This document shows positions 1-11,632 of a stretch of DNA of 64,000 nt, one piece after another. How positions within the stretch are numbered: position 1 is the first letter of the stretch; every line of letters starts with the position of its first letter. Position numbers and translations under genes: made by a program. The notes beneath the pieces are model-generated. The model was not told the DNA's origin, made no database searches, and was given only the letters and a program-made list of their open reading frames with translations. Location: NCBI GenBank assembly GCA_036345935.2, contig JADWOT020000009.1:2871381-2935380 (forward strand). The letters run 5' to 3'. This stretch comes from Taenia hydatigena (taxonomy: Eukaryota > Platyhelminthes > Cestoda > Cyclophyllidea > Taeniidae).

Positions 1-181
1 TTCAACCATCAGCATGAGTTGTGTGAATATACTTCCGGGTTGCGGGAGACTGTAAACATGGTCGTCAATAACACACGTAGATGTCACTGCACTAACGTTA
101 TCCTTTTCCCCTATCTGCTTATCAGTGGTGGTATCTGCCTTGAATAAACAAAATAGCTCCTTTTATTTATCCTACACATAG

Positions 182-3100
182 GAGTGATTTCTGCGAGCGG
201 GTCTACCGCAGCCAAGGCAAGGCAGAAGCGGTACTCTCCTGCCTCCTCACTAGCCTCCAACGTGCGATCTCGGTTCAACCGGTGCACGACACCGTACAAC
301 TTCAGGACCTTGTTTCTCGGATCTTCGTCTTTCTCAGTGACTATCTCGCCTCACCGCTGGAGACAGAGAATAGTTTTGCGCCACTGATTAACCGGTTTCT
401 CAAATTTGTGGAGGTAAGACGGGAAAGCTCTTTGCTGAATCGCAAGGAACTAAAAAGTCCCCAATTAAATATGCGAGCAAAATGAATGTCCTTTTTTGGG
501 TACAATAAATCAGTTTTCTCCGTGCTCTGAAGTTTTGTTAATGTTCCTCGTCTTTCCTTCCGCTTAAAAATTTGGGGTTGCTAGCACAAATTTCTCCCCA
601 TCGTTCTTCCACTTTCAAAGCTGTAAAGTCACTATCCTATTGAAACTCGTGATGGTCTATCAGTAAGGTTACGCTGCCGTGAATTTAAATATAATCTTGT
701 TGGACTCGTAGGGGTCTTGTTTTTCTCTTTGTTCTTTTGCTACTTAATTTCCGAATTGCGATAAATATTCAATGTGTTCTACCTAATTTCTCTGCCATTG
801 CCTTTAGAACCTCCGTTTCATCTTTTCCTTAGAACCGTGTACTCTCCTCGATCTCATATTATCTTCTCCGATGCTGCTTCATTTTGTATTATTATTAAAA
901 ACTTACCTACTCTCTTCTCGTGATCAGCAAACATTGCAAATGACTTTCAAATGTAATGAAAGTAGTTGTTTTGCTAAGATGAGAATTTCTCCAATAAGTG
1001 ATTTTGGCTTTCAATGCAACGTCACTTCATTTTGATAAGCAAATGCAAATTTTGTTATCTAAAAAAATGGTAGAGATGCCATTTTTTATGTTTTGGTTTG
1101 TCTATTGACAATGTCTACCGAACTTGACAAAACATTGTGGCTCATTCCCATAGGCAGTCTCCAATGAATGGATTTAGATAAAGATTTTAGCTTTTACTGT
1201 TCATATGTATGATCTGTTCCCTATGAGGCGATGGTAACTTTGCTTCTTTCCTATATTTTTTGCTTGATTGTAAATGTCTGTCAAAACTAACTCTTATTAA
1301 GGGGGTATACATTACTCCTTCTTGTGTAAACTCTGTATATTCGTGTTGAATTAGTTATGATAATCGCAATAATAATTCTGAAATCCCGTATTTCTTATTG
1401 CTATGAGGCCATCATCCTCTTCCAGCTTATGCAAGGATGTTATGGATTGTTTCGACACGTTACTAAGATAGGTCTTACTCCTACTAATACGCTTATTAAG
1501 GTGAATGCTGCTTTTGCATCCCATGAATTCTCAAAACCTTATTGCTACCTATGAATAGTAATAAGCAATCTGAAGTACTACTTTCTTTTGAGATAAGCCT
1601 ATATGCCATTTTTGCTTCACTATTTCTGCCTGCCTAATCCTGTGAGCGGCAAAGGTTTTCTTATTCGAATTTTAAAAAGCAATCAATCAATTATGCAACT
1701 TAGAAAGCATTACGAATGGTTATTAGCTGTCGGACGCAATAATGAAGACTTCGTTCTTCTATCTCGATTTGTTAATTTGGCTGACAGTACTCAGTAAAAT
1801 TACGCTACTATCAATAACCTTATGCTACTTCTGATTACAATTGTCCTTTTCCCGAGCTTCATCCGTACCTAATCCGGTCAACTGTGGAGATTGGTAAGCG
1901 TTGTGGAATAATTCATTGTTAAGGTGGAAATTCGTCTCCTGATCGGCATCGGCTATCATGAATTCGCACCTCCATTTACCGATTTCGACTGGGTCGGTCA
2001 CCATATCAGTCCCTCTCGCATCTTTCAGCCCTACGCCCAGTTGGATCCGCTACGTTCCCTGATCCTCCTGATGCAGGCAATCGGTCCCTCAATGCGACGC
2101 ATTCTGTACGCATTGGACATCATTTTCATGAGTGACGAACCCCTTCCTCGTAATCTGCTCTTTCGCCCCACTTCTTTTCAAACTTCTCAACTACCTTTCG
2201 ATGAGAATGTGCCTTTAGCTGTCGAAGGACCTCATCACCCTGCTGCCATTCTCATTCTTGAACCGTTCTACGAAATGCTGTGAGTTTAAGTGAGATCGCC
2301 ACCTTAATTTAAGAAGACTTCGGTTTATGCTAATTTAATCCATCAGTTTACAAAAAGTGTGTGCGCTTTTCGGTCACGCTTGCTTCAATGATTTGAAGTA
2401 ACTTGTGGGCACTTGTCATCTGCATGCGACTGTTCAAATTCGTGTCTGTTATTCGCACTACTTTCCTCTTGCTTCGCATTTTCGTTTCGCAAAATCTCGT
2501 TCGGACTCATCTCTTTTACCCGTTTAATCTTGGTTTCAAAACTGTGAAAGGCTTCTTAATATTTATTTTCTAGCATTTGGGGAAACATTGAAGCAAAGCT
2601 AACGTTTCGAATATTCCCACCCTGTGATTTGATCAAGACAATAAATGCACCACTTCTTTCCAGTCATTGAGATCTAATTACTCCTTTTTTCAATGAAGTT
2701 CTCTTATTCGGGTTTCTTATGACCGGTAGGCATTCTGAGATGCCGGAGCTGGAGCGAGAGAATGTGATCGCCACATTGGCAGGAAATGTAAGTCTCCGTC
2801 TGGGACTAGATGAACTATTGGCGAAGCCAGACCCCCTAGTGGCCGAGCTCTACGTGCGACTCCTCCTTGCTACTAACCAGCGCGAGAGGGTCCGCGAGTT
2901 CCTCACTCTCAACGGGGAGTATCGAGCCTCTGTTCTCATTGAGGTGGGTTCCCTCACAGCTATCTCCTTGTCCCAGGGGCGTGAACTATTTGTCGCACTT
3001 ATTGAGAGGTCAGTCAAAGGTAATAGGTGCGGGTAGAAAACCATCGCTATAAACTGGTGTTTATGAGCTTGGGTTTGGGCATGCATAGGTGCAGATGCCC

Positions 3101-6100
3101 TTACTTGCTGACATGTATGAATGATCAAGAGTGTATGGCGTGTTCGTACTCTCCATTACCTCACCTGGGTGGCGGAGGACATAAGGGACACTTGGTGGTT
3201 CCAATCTCGCCTATCTCTAGTATTTGGTTTACTTTGGTCATATAATGAAGATTGGTACACATGACTTAGACCTACATGTGATATCAACCGATCAGGAGGG
3301 AGAGAGCAAGGATACGATATTCTAGAATCTTTGAGAACTATCCATGAAAGTGGAAACTTCTAAGAAATTGAACCAATAACATCTTCTGGGGTTGCTGCCC
3401 GTCTTTGACTAAGTAACAATGCACGCACAAATCAACTGCATTATGAGAGAGGCGATTAGTTTCTTTTTTGTTATGCCACATTTGATTCCACCTCCTATAT
3501 AAAATTGATTTGACAAATGGCAAAATGCCTCGCGCATGTGGTGGTTGTCTTTGAGTAATGGATCACGCAAATTCAATGTATTTTTTCACAATGTTGAGCG
3601 AACCCTTGGTTTTTACGGTAACAAATGGTTCGTATTGGTTTCAACTTATTCCAATCTTGATAACTACTTTCATTGGCAAGAACCTTGGAGGTTTGATCAA
3701 ATGCTGTGCTTGTGAAGGCATAGCTTAGTGGCTTAATCCTTCTGCTTCCAAGATTTTCTGGGATAAAATGCTACTTTGTATGCATCAGTAACAGGCTGAG
3801 GGACTAACATACCTATTTTGATTTCGCGCACCCAGATTCTGCTTGTAGGTTAGGAAATCGCTTATTTATCTTGCGATGTATTATTCTTTAATTTTAGTTC
3901 TTAGATGAGGAAAATTACCGCCAGGAGCTTTCTTGTATATACGAGAAGATTGGAGATAAGGAAAAAGCAACCGATCTCTTGAAAAAGGTTTGTCATTAGC
4001 ATCTTCACTACCATCACTATCCGCTTGCCTAACCATTTCACCATCCTCCTTTCTTCTTCTTCTTTCCTACACATAAAGGACTTTCTTGCTCAATGGAACC
4101 GCCTTGTTGATTGCTGCAGCACTGCCCCCACCTTGACGAATAGTGGCTGGGCCAAGGGCTGCAAACAGGTGCATTCAAGCGCCGACGCCTGGTTCGCTTT
4201 TACTGCCCGTCACTGCTCAAGCAAACGTTCTTCCCTCAACGAGGTACGTTTTATTATATTGGTGTTTCCTCGTCCACCCCAGAGGATGCAGTTATGGATT
4301 CTTCCTTTTAGCCGTCCTGGTATGCCATTATCGATGCCCTCTCGGCTCTTCGGAAACAACAGCTATCGGAACAGCTAACATCAGGTTAGTCACACCTTTG
4401 ATTACTTTTTTCGTCCTTAGAACTAAATGGTATCTTTCATAAAATGTTGGAATCTGCTAGTCCCTATGTCCCTATTCCCGCTCTCATCAATCGCGTCCTC
4501 CAGGTAAGAAACAATTGTATGATCTTCTTGTCTCATAGCATGACCTCTTTAGTAAAAATTTTTTGTTTTCACAGCTCTCCGATGCCACGGTGGCCTCGTT
4601 CGGTTCAGCAACAAACCATTTTCTGCTACAGCTGGTGGGTGTGTGGCAGAAGGAAGTGAGCCTAATGCAGGATTGCCATCGCCTCATGGCTAATGACATC
4701 AACGTGCTTGAGCGGCTTCTTGTAAGAGCTCTCAAACGTGGGTTGGGGCTACGCCGATACTGTTGTGCCCTGTGTGGCCTCACATTTGCTCGAAGGTACA
4801 GGCAACTGCGTTCCCTGGTTACCAGTCGTCTTCACACTGGTGGATTCTCCACACTTAATGAAAGGCAGCCGACTCAATCAGAAATCCTCTTGTTTTGGTA
4901 AAAATTTTGTCAATTTAATGGCTGAACATGTTTCCTTCAAGAATCCTGGTAGCTAAACTGGATTAATTTTTTTGGCAAATTCAAGCTGGAGTTCGCGGAT
5001 TTGGTAGCTTAAACAGCGATCCTTAGTCATTCTTGTTCATGGCCCTCAATAACGTGATGGTGGTTACTATTTGTCAGTTATTACCCTAAATAGTCTTATT
5101 TTGCTACTTCGGTCACATTTTAATAGATCTCATTTTCATTTTGGCCATGTTATTAGAAATGGGGATCCCACTGCTTGTATTTTGAGACATCACTTCTTTA
5201 CTAAGTTTTTCAGCACCTGGACCTGTACATTTTCGTCCTTTTTGCTATTTTATCACAGTTGCCTACGGCTAGGCAGGAGTTCCACACGCCAGTTGTTCGC
5301 TGGAATAACTACTGTGCTGTGGTTCTGGGAACCACCACTGCCGGCATCGTTACTGTTTGAATATCGTATAACTGAGCACGCGATCAGCCTGCTCTATCTG
5401 AAGTCAAAAGTAGGCAAGGGTGGATATCCGCGGATTCGGGTTTTACACTTTTGTTTACGAGAGGATTCGTTTACTATCACAAGCTCTTGCATGCACACAG
5501 TCACTGCCACAGTGTCAGACTGGACTAACCCGCAGGACTATACATCGATATTCCTCAATAGGACCAGGTGCAGTGACACCACGGTGATGCATTTCTGTAA
5601 GTGACCTAAACGTCACTCCCAATGAATGCTACAACAAGTCGATTTCATTCTTCTTGCAATTTGGGCATGTCGCACCCACATCCAACGTGGCTTTATTGCA
5701 GAAGTTCTACTACCTCTGTCAAGGTTGAGTTATAAAGACACCATTTCCTGTTGCTTAGTTAGTTATTGCATCAGCGATGCGGTAATCGAATAGAGAGCGG
5801 ATGTGTCACGCTTACTGATCGATGCATCCTGTTTTGAGTGTGTGAGAATAAACAATTCTGCGCTCCACCCCTCCCCCCACCAAGATATGGAGGGTAATTA
5901 ATTAGCTGTAGCCCTACCCAAGGTAAAATTGCGATAATTCCACCTTTTACTTTGTGATACCTCAAAATGACCCTACTCTATAACATACGCATCGCATATT
6001 GTGTATATCTTGTAATAAAGCGGGCAGCGCCTCCGCTGGTGTTTGCAACTGAAATACAGTGAGTAATCGCTGTGCTTTTACCCCTCACAGGTGTGGTCAC

Positions 6101-7619
6101 GGCGTCCACGTTGACTGCTATGAGAGCTGTCGAGATCACCACAAAAGCCGTTTGCCGGAGGATAGGCAGTTTATTTGTCTTCAATGCACCGATCTCTTCG
6201 ACCCCTCCGCTCCACCGCCTCTTGTCGGCTGGGTTGGCAGTGAAGCAAATGGCAACTTTGCTACTGCCATCACCCGGTCACTGCCCGCCTTACCCTCCCA
6301 CTTCCTTGACGCGCACGACGAAATCCAAGTCGATAGCGCCCACTCCGATCAAGTAAGTATTCTCGATCAATATCGAGTGTGGCACCGCAATACTCGAGCA
6401 AATGATAGTTTTTGGACAAATGTAAGTGGACTACAGTAGCATTTTAAAGACGCGTCAACTCATTATAAGCTAACCGAAAGGCTGGAGAACTAGTGGTGTG
6501 AGCGGAACCCATGCCGCTAACTTGGTGGCCTTGTTGTAGAGTTTTGAAAGCGTGGCCTATTTTAAGCATACCTACTTGACATTTGTTGGCTTTATTTGCT
6601 TGTTGCATATCATGACCGTTAAATTAAGTTGTTATGGCGTGCACTGGGGTTAGCGAACAGAGGGTCACAACATTGGGTAAATTTTGAAACGTCACCCAGT
6701 TCAATGAAAAAGACAAACACCTATTCAAGTACCATATTTTACTCCATTAACGAAAGGTGTCAGTCGAATATTGGTGCTGTGACGCTCTTGTTTCTCGCAA
6801 AAGCGTTACAAGGCATATTAATTTGAAGGCAGCCATCACAGACGTGAAGAATGACTAAAAGTTAGTAGGAATGAATCGAGGGAAATCGAAGAGGTTCATA
6901 CTGTTAAACCATTCCTATGCATAGTTGTCCTCTCTGTTGACTGTGGTTGCTCTTCTGCTTCTCCTCCTATAACGCTGTCTGAAGAAATCAATTTGGCGTG
7001 AAGTCCTCCAACCGAGACTGTAATCCCCTCCCCAAAATCGATTTCATTCACTCCCCTATCAGGGTCATCTTTCACATCTAATGTGAGGTATCTAGTCAAC
7101 CTTGTGAGCAGTTAGTGAAAATCTTACTGTGTAAGTAGTCGCTGTGAAAACCTTTCTTGTATAGGTTTCTGCGAGCTCAGCCTTTCACAGTGCACGCCTC
7201 CATTCTGTAACGTAGTGGCCTATCGTCCAATAAACGAAGTTTCTTGACCAGTTTGTCAACTCTTCCACCAGTGTGACGCCAAAGTTACCTCTGACTACTT
7301 TATGGCGTACAAGTTTAAAATTTATCCTTGTATACGGCTGCGGAACGGTGAGACCGGTAGCCTTGGCAGCGCGGGCACAGCCCCTTGCCACCATCGTATA
7401 AGTCGAATCGGAGGTCATAAGGTTTCCGTATTCAAGTGTTCCATCGCAGACCTATCTGTGATATCGATTCGGCATTGTGTCCAAGTCTAATATGACACCC
7501 TCTAACCACCATCTTTTACTCAGTAAGCCACACTGCGTCTTTTTAAGACTTTTCCGGCCCGGCCGCATCGACTGACGCGGGAACCAACTAACCCATTCGG
7601 GGACGAAGAGGACGAATAG
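182..7619 (+). CDS. VPS8: VPS8-like CORVET subunit, 3' part (C-terminal about 588 residues)
   Basis: Ten exons join in frame: 182-413, 1924-2279, 2730-2943, 3898-3987, 4079-4243, 4312-4384, 4421-4503, 4575-4795, 6091-6352, 7548-7619 (stop TAG). All have AG/GT borders and matching phases. The 5' part lies before the window. Most of the product is alpha-solenoid-like helical sequence, as in VPS8. Near the end is a RING-H2 finger: C-x2-C in YCCALC (exon 8), then CGHGVHVDC and CLQC (exon 9), so the finger is split by the 1.3-kb intron. The stretch leading into YCCALCGLTFARR resembles the region just before the VPS8 RING (YCSICLQQYKRR in the human protein, from memory). VPS8 is the Rab5-binding subunit of the CORVET complex, which tethers early endosomes. 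The tail ends TNPFGDEEDE, an NPF motif followed by acidic residues. Family assignment is good; a further small exon between 6352 and 7548 is possible. Confidence 0.8.
414..1923 (+). other. VPS8 intron, no recognisable content
   Basis: This 1.5-kb AT-rich intron has a GTAAGAC donor and a TTAAG acceptor. I see no repeat, RNA gene or conserved open frame in it; the short open frames at 1357-1554 and 1603-1797 look like chance. Confidence 0.6.
4796..6090 (+). other. VPS8 intron that splits the RING finger
   Basis: The intron follows the second RING cysteine pair and ends just before the CGH motif. It contains a 177-codon open frame (5071-5604) rich in Phe, Leu, Ser and His with no recognisable motif. 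At about 5% stops per codon, such a length is expected roughly once by chance in a window this size. No repeat was recognised. Confidence 0.55.
6353..7547 (+). other. Last VPS8 intron
   Basis: This 1.2-kb stretch joins the exon ending SAHSDQ to the 24-codon terminal exon. Both sides are phase 0. Nothing else was recognised in it, although a small extra exon cannot be excluded. Confidence 0.45.
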
Positions 7620-8009
7620 GCAACTTCATTCCCGCTCCTATCACCGCCTTGATGTCCTAACATTCAATTATATTGCCATGTTTTGATTTTAATTTCACAT
7701 TTCTCTCAATTTCGAGGCACAATGCCTGTGAACTGGTTCTTGAGCAATGTAAATAACATTCTTCTTCAGATTGATCTATCTTCGTCGGAAATTCGACCAC
7801 AACCAGAGCTCATAAACATGTGCAAAGAGGATCTTCACTTTATGAACTGTTCGTGGATGGTTATTCTGTTGTCATTTACACTGCATACAACTTTGGACTG
7901 CTATCAAAAGGGGAAGTCATTTTGCGTAAAAAAAGCTTGATTTTATTAGCTACTTTAAGAGCACAAATTGCTTCAGCTATTCACCTACCAGTACTCGTGG
8001 TGCACCTCT
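7620..8009. other. Convergent 3' intergenic region, VPS8 and pyrophosphatase
   Basis: This 390-bp gap separates two converging genes. An AATAAA hexamer on the minus strand (7942-7947) lies 63 nt past the pyrophosphatase stop. No plus-strand AATAAA occurs before the pyrophosphatase gene; the nearest (8050-8055) falls inside its last intron, so the VPS8 transcript may overlap the neighbouring gene. Confidence 0.5.
7942..7947 (-). promoter_or_regulatory. Poly(A) signal for the pyrophosphatase gene
   Basis: AATAAA on the minus strand, 63 nt beyond the stop codon at 8010-8012. The spacing is typical for a short 3' UTR. Confidence 0.5.
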
Positions 8010-9806
8010 TCAAGGGGGTATGAAGTGAATTTCTTCTACTGAAACAGGGAATAAACAATGGTTGTTCACCAACCGAAATATGATGCCTACCTGCAGGATC
8101 GCCAACTTCCTTGCCTTGTTTGAATGGCGGTAGCTTAGCCACCTCAGCCTTGGCTTTCTCGTGTGAAATGCAATAGGGACTATCCGTGATGGTTACATTC
8201 TGCCTACGAGGATAAAGGGAAAGTTAGCCCTATATGCAACGCGTTTATTCAATGCATATTTGGCGATGAAAAGCCCTCCCTAGTCAGTGATGTACGAAGG
8301 GTTCGTTAGCTATGGCGCCGCCTTTTGAAACGTAACAAGCTTAACATTGCTCGCAAGCATGAAGATCATTAGCAAAGGACCGGATACTCGAAGTTCTGTG
8401 CTGTTACAATTCGATTAATTTGACTGAGGCAGGCCCAAGTAGATACGGGAGACTGAGAATATAACTCTGAAAACCAACCTAACACAAGTGTGTCCTTAAC
8501 GGATGAGTTTAGTTACGTACGAAACAGTAATGAAACTTATTCATAAGTGTGAGCATACCTGAAGAGTCCCGCTAATTCTGAACGCTGGAGCACAAGATGC
8601 TTCCATTGCTCATGAGTCTCGGCGATTATTTTACGAGCAAATTCCTAACATGAAAAGAACTAGAAGTACTATTCCCTAAGATAAGGTAGGCAAGGGCCCA
8701 TAGAGTTGCAGAACCTACCTCGTCCTTATACTGCTCATCAAAGGCAAATGAATTCTTGGGCTTGCCGGTTGGAACCTTGTAGTTGCGAAACCAGTCTCTA
8801 GTAGCCTGAATGTGGTCAAACACATGAAAATTTCAGAAAAGACAAGGCCGGGAGTTTATTGTTTGACTCACGTCCAAGAAGCCAGGCATGTGGAGCTCCA
8901 CATCTTTAATACCATTGAGCTTCTCTGCGAGTGAATCTTCCATATTGATGGCGATTACCTTCCAGTCCGTCTCACCTGCAAAACAGTACAGAGCATTTCA
9001 CAACAACAATAAAGTGAGCCATTCCACTTTTACTTGAAACACGCTAGGGAATTACAAATCCCATAATGCGCACCTTCGTCAATCATGGCAAGAATGCCGA
9101 GAACTTTAACCTGAATGATGCTACCACTTGGAATGATTTTGTTTCCTATTTCACAGACATCAATGGGGTCGTTGTCTCCCTTGGCCATGGTATTGGGGTC
9201 AACGTAAGCAGGGTCCTCGTAGGTCTGTGGAAGGGCACCATAATTCCAGATGTAGCCCTTGTGTGGGAAAACATTGTTCACATATCTTAGTTTGCCCTTC
9301 TTAACGTCTTGTTTGATTGGGTTCAAGAGTTCCTCTTTGCATATTTCCATCTTGGCATTTGACCATCGCGGTATCTCAACAACCATGTTGAAAGTGTTTG
9401 GAGAATTGTGGAGAGGAATGTCGTGGAAGGGCGAAATCGGGTCATTGCCAGAAACTATAAATCAGGGAAGCCCACAAAATACCTTTTCACGGTACGCAAT
9501 ACCATCTTTTAGAAACGAGTAAGACATCAAACTATTTAAGAGGCAATTTTAACACAAGTATTTTACAAGAAACACCAAGAATGCAGAGCAATAGAGTACA
9601 AATTCCTGGGGGGTCAAAGCTTTAATAGTCAGACATGTAAGCCCCAACTGGGTAGACCCGCGTAAACAAAGAAACCCCAGCTGCATAAGTACAAACTCAA
9701 CGATTCTCTGAAATACCAATAACGCACAACTGCAAAACTTACAGAAGTACATTCTGTAGTCCGTGGAGTTAGACTCCCCGAAGCACTTTGTCGTGAAAGT
9801 AGCCAT
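8010..9806 (-). CDS. PPA1: Soluble inorganic pyrophosphatase, complete, 7 exons, 287 aa
   Basis: It hydrolyses pyrophosphate to two phosphates in the cytosol, driving nucleic acid and other biosyntheses forward. Exons in transcription order are 9743-9806, 9074-9454, 8872-8975, 8719-8805, 8559-8644, 8091-8203 and 8010-8038; all joins are GT-AG and in phase. The start MATFTTK at 9806 is chosen because it gives the usual family length (human about 289 aa); an in-frame ATG at 9857 would add 17 residues. Family hallmarks are [21 protein letters not shown], the KKGKLRYV block, [13 protein letters not shown], the metal-binding signature [12 protein letters not shown] and [18 protein letters not shown]. 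The YKVPTGKP and WFRNYK motifs follow. The C-terminus ends VEEIHFIPP and differs from vertebrate enzymes. No catalytic residue appears missing. Identity is very secure; the PPA1 versus PPA2 distinction is not meaningful here, and no mitochondrial presequence is evident. Confidence 0.95.
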
Positions 9807-10118
9807 AACTAACCTAAGGGTGGAGCTCAGCGAATGGTGCTTACAGTACAGCGCCACTGTTGTGACGTAATGAGCACTTTACCAACTGTGTGACAGCATC
9901 AGCATCAAAGAAAATAAAATTCGTATGAAGTAAAAGTGGAGCATCTTTTATCAATATAGAAGCTCATTAGTATTTTCTGTGCAGAAGCAGCATATGGTCG
10001 TGGAGTCTTAGCAATTTCTCTTAAGTTTCTTGTTTTGAGAATAAAACACCAAAACATACATTTTTAGAAGACTATCTTTTGACATTTAAATGTACCTGTA
10101 GTAATTGCGTTTTTTAAA
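9807..10118. other. 5' flank of the pyrophosphatase gene
   Basis: This 310-bp stretch presumably holds the 5' UTR and promoter of the minus-strand pyrophosphatase gene. I see no TATA-like element at a convincing distance and no repeat. Confidence 0.35.
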
Positions 10119-10324
10119 TGTGCTTTGTAGGCCGGAGGTGGGGCGGCAATTTGGGCCTGGTTGCGGAGCAGCGTGGTGACTCCCAGGAGCGCGACACATC
10201 CCCTTCCCGAACTCTCCTACAAGATCTCTCTGCACCCTCTCTCTTATCCATAATAAAGATATCGAAGCGTGTGTAGACTTCTGATAACAAGGGTGGTAAG
10301 AGAGAAGGGGAGGACTCCTCTACA
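10119..10324 (+). repeat. Second-family solo LTR (LTR-B), copy 1
   Basis: This is a 206-bp unit starting TGTGCTTTGTAGGCC and ending CTCCTCTACA. A second copy of nearly the same size lies at 56012-56215. Shared blocks include GGCCGGAGG/GGCCAGAGG, GGAGCAGCG, AAGATRTC, GTAGACTTCT and AACAAGGGTG/ATCAAGGGTG. TG...CA ends and an internal AATAAA-like sequence (CATAATAAAG) fit an LTR. No matching flanking duplication was found; both copies are preceded by TTTAAA, so the true boundary may lie slightly upstream. Confidence 0.6.
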
Positions 10325-10432
10325 GTAACACTCTAGTAAAGCAGGAAGTAAGCACGAAATTCTGAAGTATTGGTGCTTATGTGGTTTGATCCACTCTATT
10401 TAAGAAGTGATGTTTGTAAATCGGTTTAGGCT

Positions 10433-10602
10433 TGTAGTGCTTTGCTTGTTGGAACTACCGGTTTCGGTGAAGGTCACAGAGGTGGTCGTAGGCTGGCCTC
10501 TGGGCCATGCCGGCAGCTTATTTCCCTCTGCCCGTTGAATGTATGTATTCTACCCTAGTATTCTGCCTTCTTTTGCCTTCGAGGGAGCCTCGGGACGCTA
10601 CA
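10433..10602 (+). repeat. Solo LTR of the short LTR element family (forward)
   Basis: The copy runs from TGTAGTGCTTTGCTTG to GGGACGCTACA (170 bp). Blocks shared with the other family members are GGTCACAGAGGTGG, GGGCCATGCCGGCAGC, TTCTACCCTAGTATTCTGCC and CTTTTGCCTTC. No clear target duplication flanks it (AGGCT versus AAACT), so it is old or rearranged. Confidence 0.75.
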
Positions 10603-10857
10603 AAACTCGTTTTAAAAAAGTACAAGCAAATACCGCTTCACCCGTTGAACAGAGAACCACGCCGTAGTCCACGAGTTTATCGTGTCATCTGCCTGCGAGG
10701 ATGTTTTATTCGTACGTCCTACGCATTCAATCGTTGATGTTCTTCAAAACAGCCTTACTGCACAATTCGTCCCGCGTTGAGTCCGCGTCTTTGCTGTTTT
10801 CTACTGAAACTAGGCGCCCATACATAACAACCCAGTAAAAAATATCGACAGTTGGAC
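10603..10857. other. Spacer between inverted LTR copies
   Basis: A 255-bp stretch separates a forward and a reverse LTR of the same family. It shows no clear similarity to the corresponding spacer at 56548-56763 and no open frame of note. Confidence 0.45.
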
Positions 10858-11038
10858 TGCAGCCTCCCGAGGCTTCCCTAAAGGCAAAAAAGTAGGATAC
10901 TAGGGTAGAATACATATATATATATATATATATATTTTTTTTCAACAGACAGAGGAGGCCAGCCCACGCAGCTAGGGCAATATGGCCACCCCTGCGACCC
11001 TAACGGAAACCAGTAGTTTATACAAACAAAGTATTAGA
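10858..11038 (-). repeat. Solo LTR of the short LTR element family (reverse), with TA microsatellite
   Basis: The reverse complement of the family is recognisable by GCCTCCCGAGGC, GGCAAAAAAGTAGGATACTA, GGCCAGCCCACGCAGCTAGG and CAAACAAAGTATTA. A (TA)n tract of about 18 bp at 10915-10932 sits where other copies have the short ATGTATTC or ATATATATTC segment, so the microsatellite grew inside the LTR. Confidence 0.75.
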
Positions 11039-11450
11039 ATACTTCTACCATAGGCAGATTCGCTCTCTGTGACTTCGAAACAAACTTTACATTCGTTTTT
11101 ATTTAATGCCTTTGTAAGCTAAACAATGACTAGACTGCCAACTCTTTGCATGCGCCTTGATTTCAGCTGTTTTAATTATTACTCGATAGACATAAATATA
11201 ACCCCTTTCGTGGAATCTTACTGCGGAAATTTAAGTGGTCAGGACTGGAACCATGTGAGCCGAAGTGCCAATGACTTTAGATTTGGCTAATCGTTGTCAG
11301 ATTGCAGCTCCCTGAGACCTTTCGAGGATGAAAAAATTATAATACTCTAGTGTTTGAAATACAGAAGGGGTTTAGGAGTTATTTAAATGACATTGGGGTC
11401 AGTCAACCAGGCAAAGGCACAATAGCGGACCGCCTAAGTGAATTCTTTAA

Positions 11451-11632
11451 AACATTTCGTTGTGTTTGACTCTCAGCTTCGGTTAGGGTCACTGGGATGG
11501 CCATATTGCTCTTACCGAATGGGCTGATCTCTGGGCCATGCCAGTATTTCCTATTCCTTCCATCGCTGAATATATACTCTGCTGGAGCATCCTGCCTTTT
11601 TCTGCCTTCAGGGCAGTCTCGGAAGGCTACAG
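11451..11632 (+). repeat. Diverged solo LTR of the short LTR element family
   Basis: Family blocks present include GGTTAGGGTCACTGGGATGG, TCTGGGCCATGCCAG and TTCTGCCTTCAGGGCAGTC, and the copy ends GGAAGGCTACA. The 5' end is poorly conserved, so its boundary is approximate. Confidence 0.6.

Noticed and set aside
5071..5604. 177-codon open frame within the VPS8 intron
   Set aside because: No family motif, odd composition, and a frame of this length is expected about once by chance in 64 kb on two strands. The flanking exons join in phase without it.
9460..9525. Possible alternative pyrophosphatase exon (minus-strand frame [16 protein letters not shown])
   Set aside because: It lies in intron 1 and reads plausibly, but joining exon 1 directly to 9454 restores [17 protein letters not shown], the expected family sequence. 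The extra segment is not needed.
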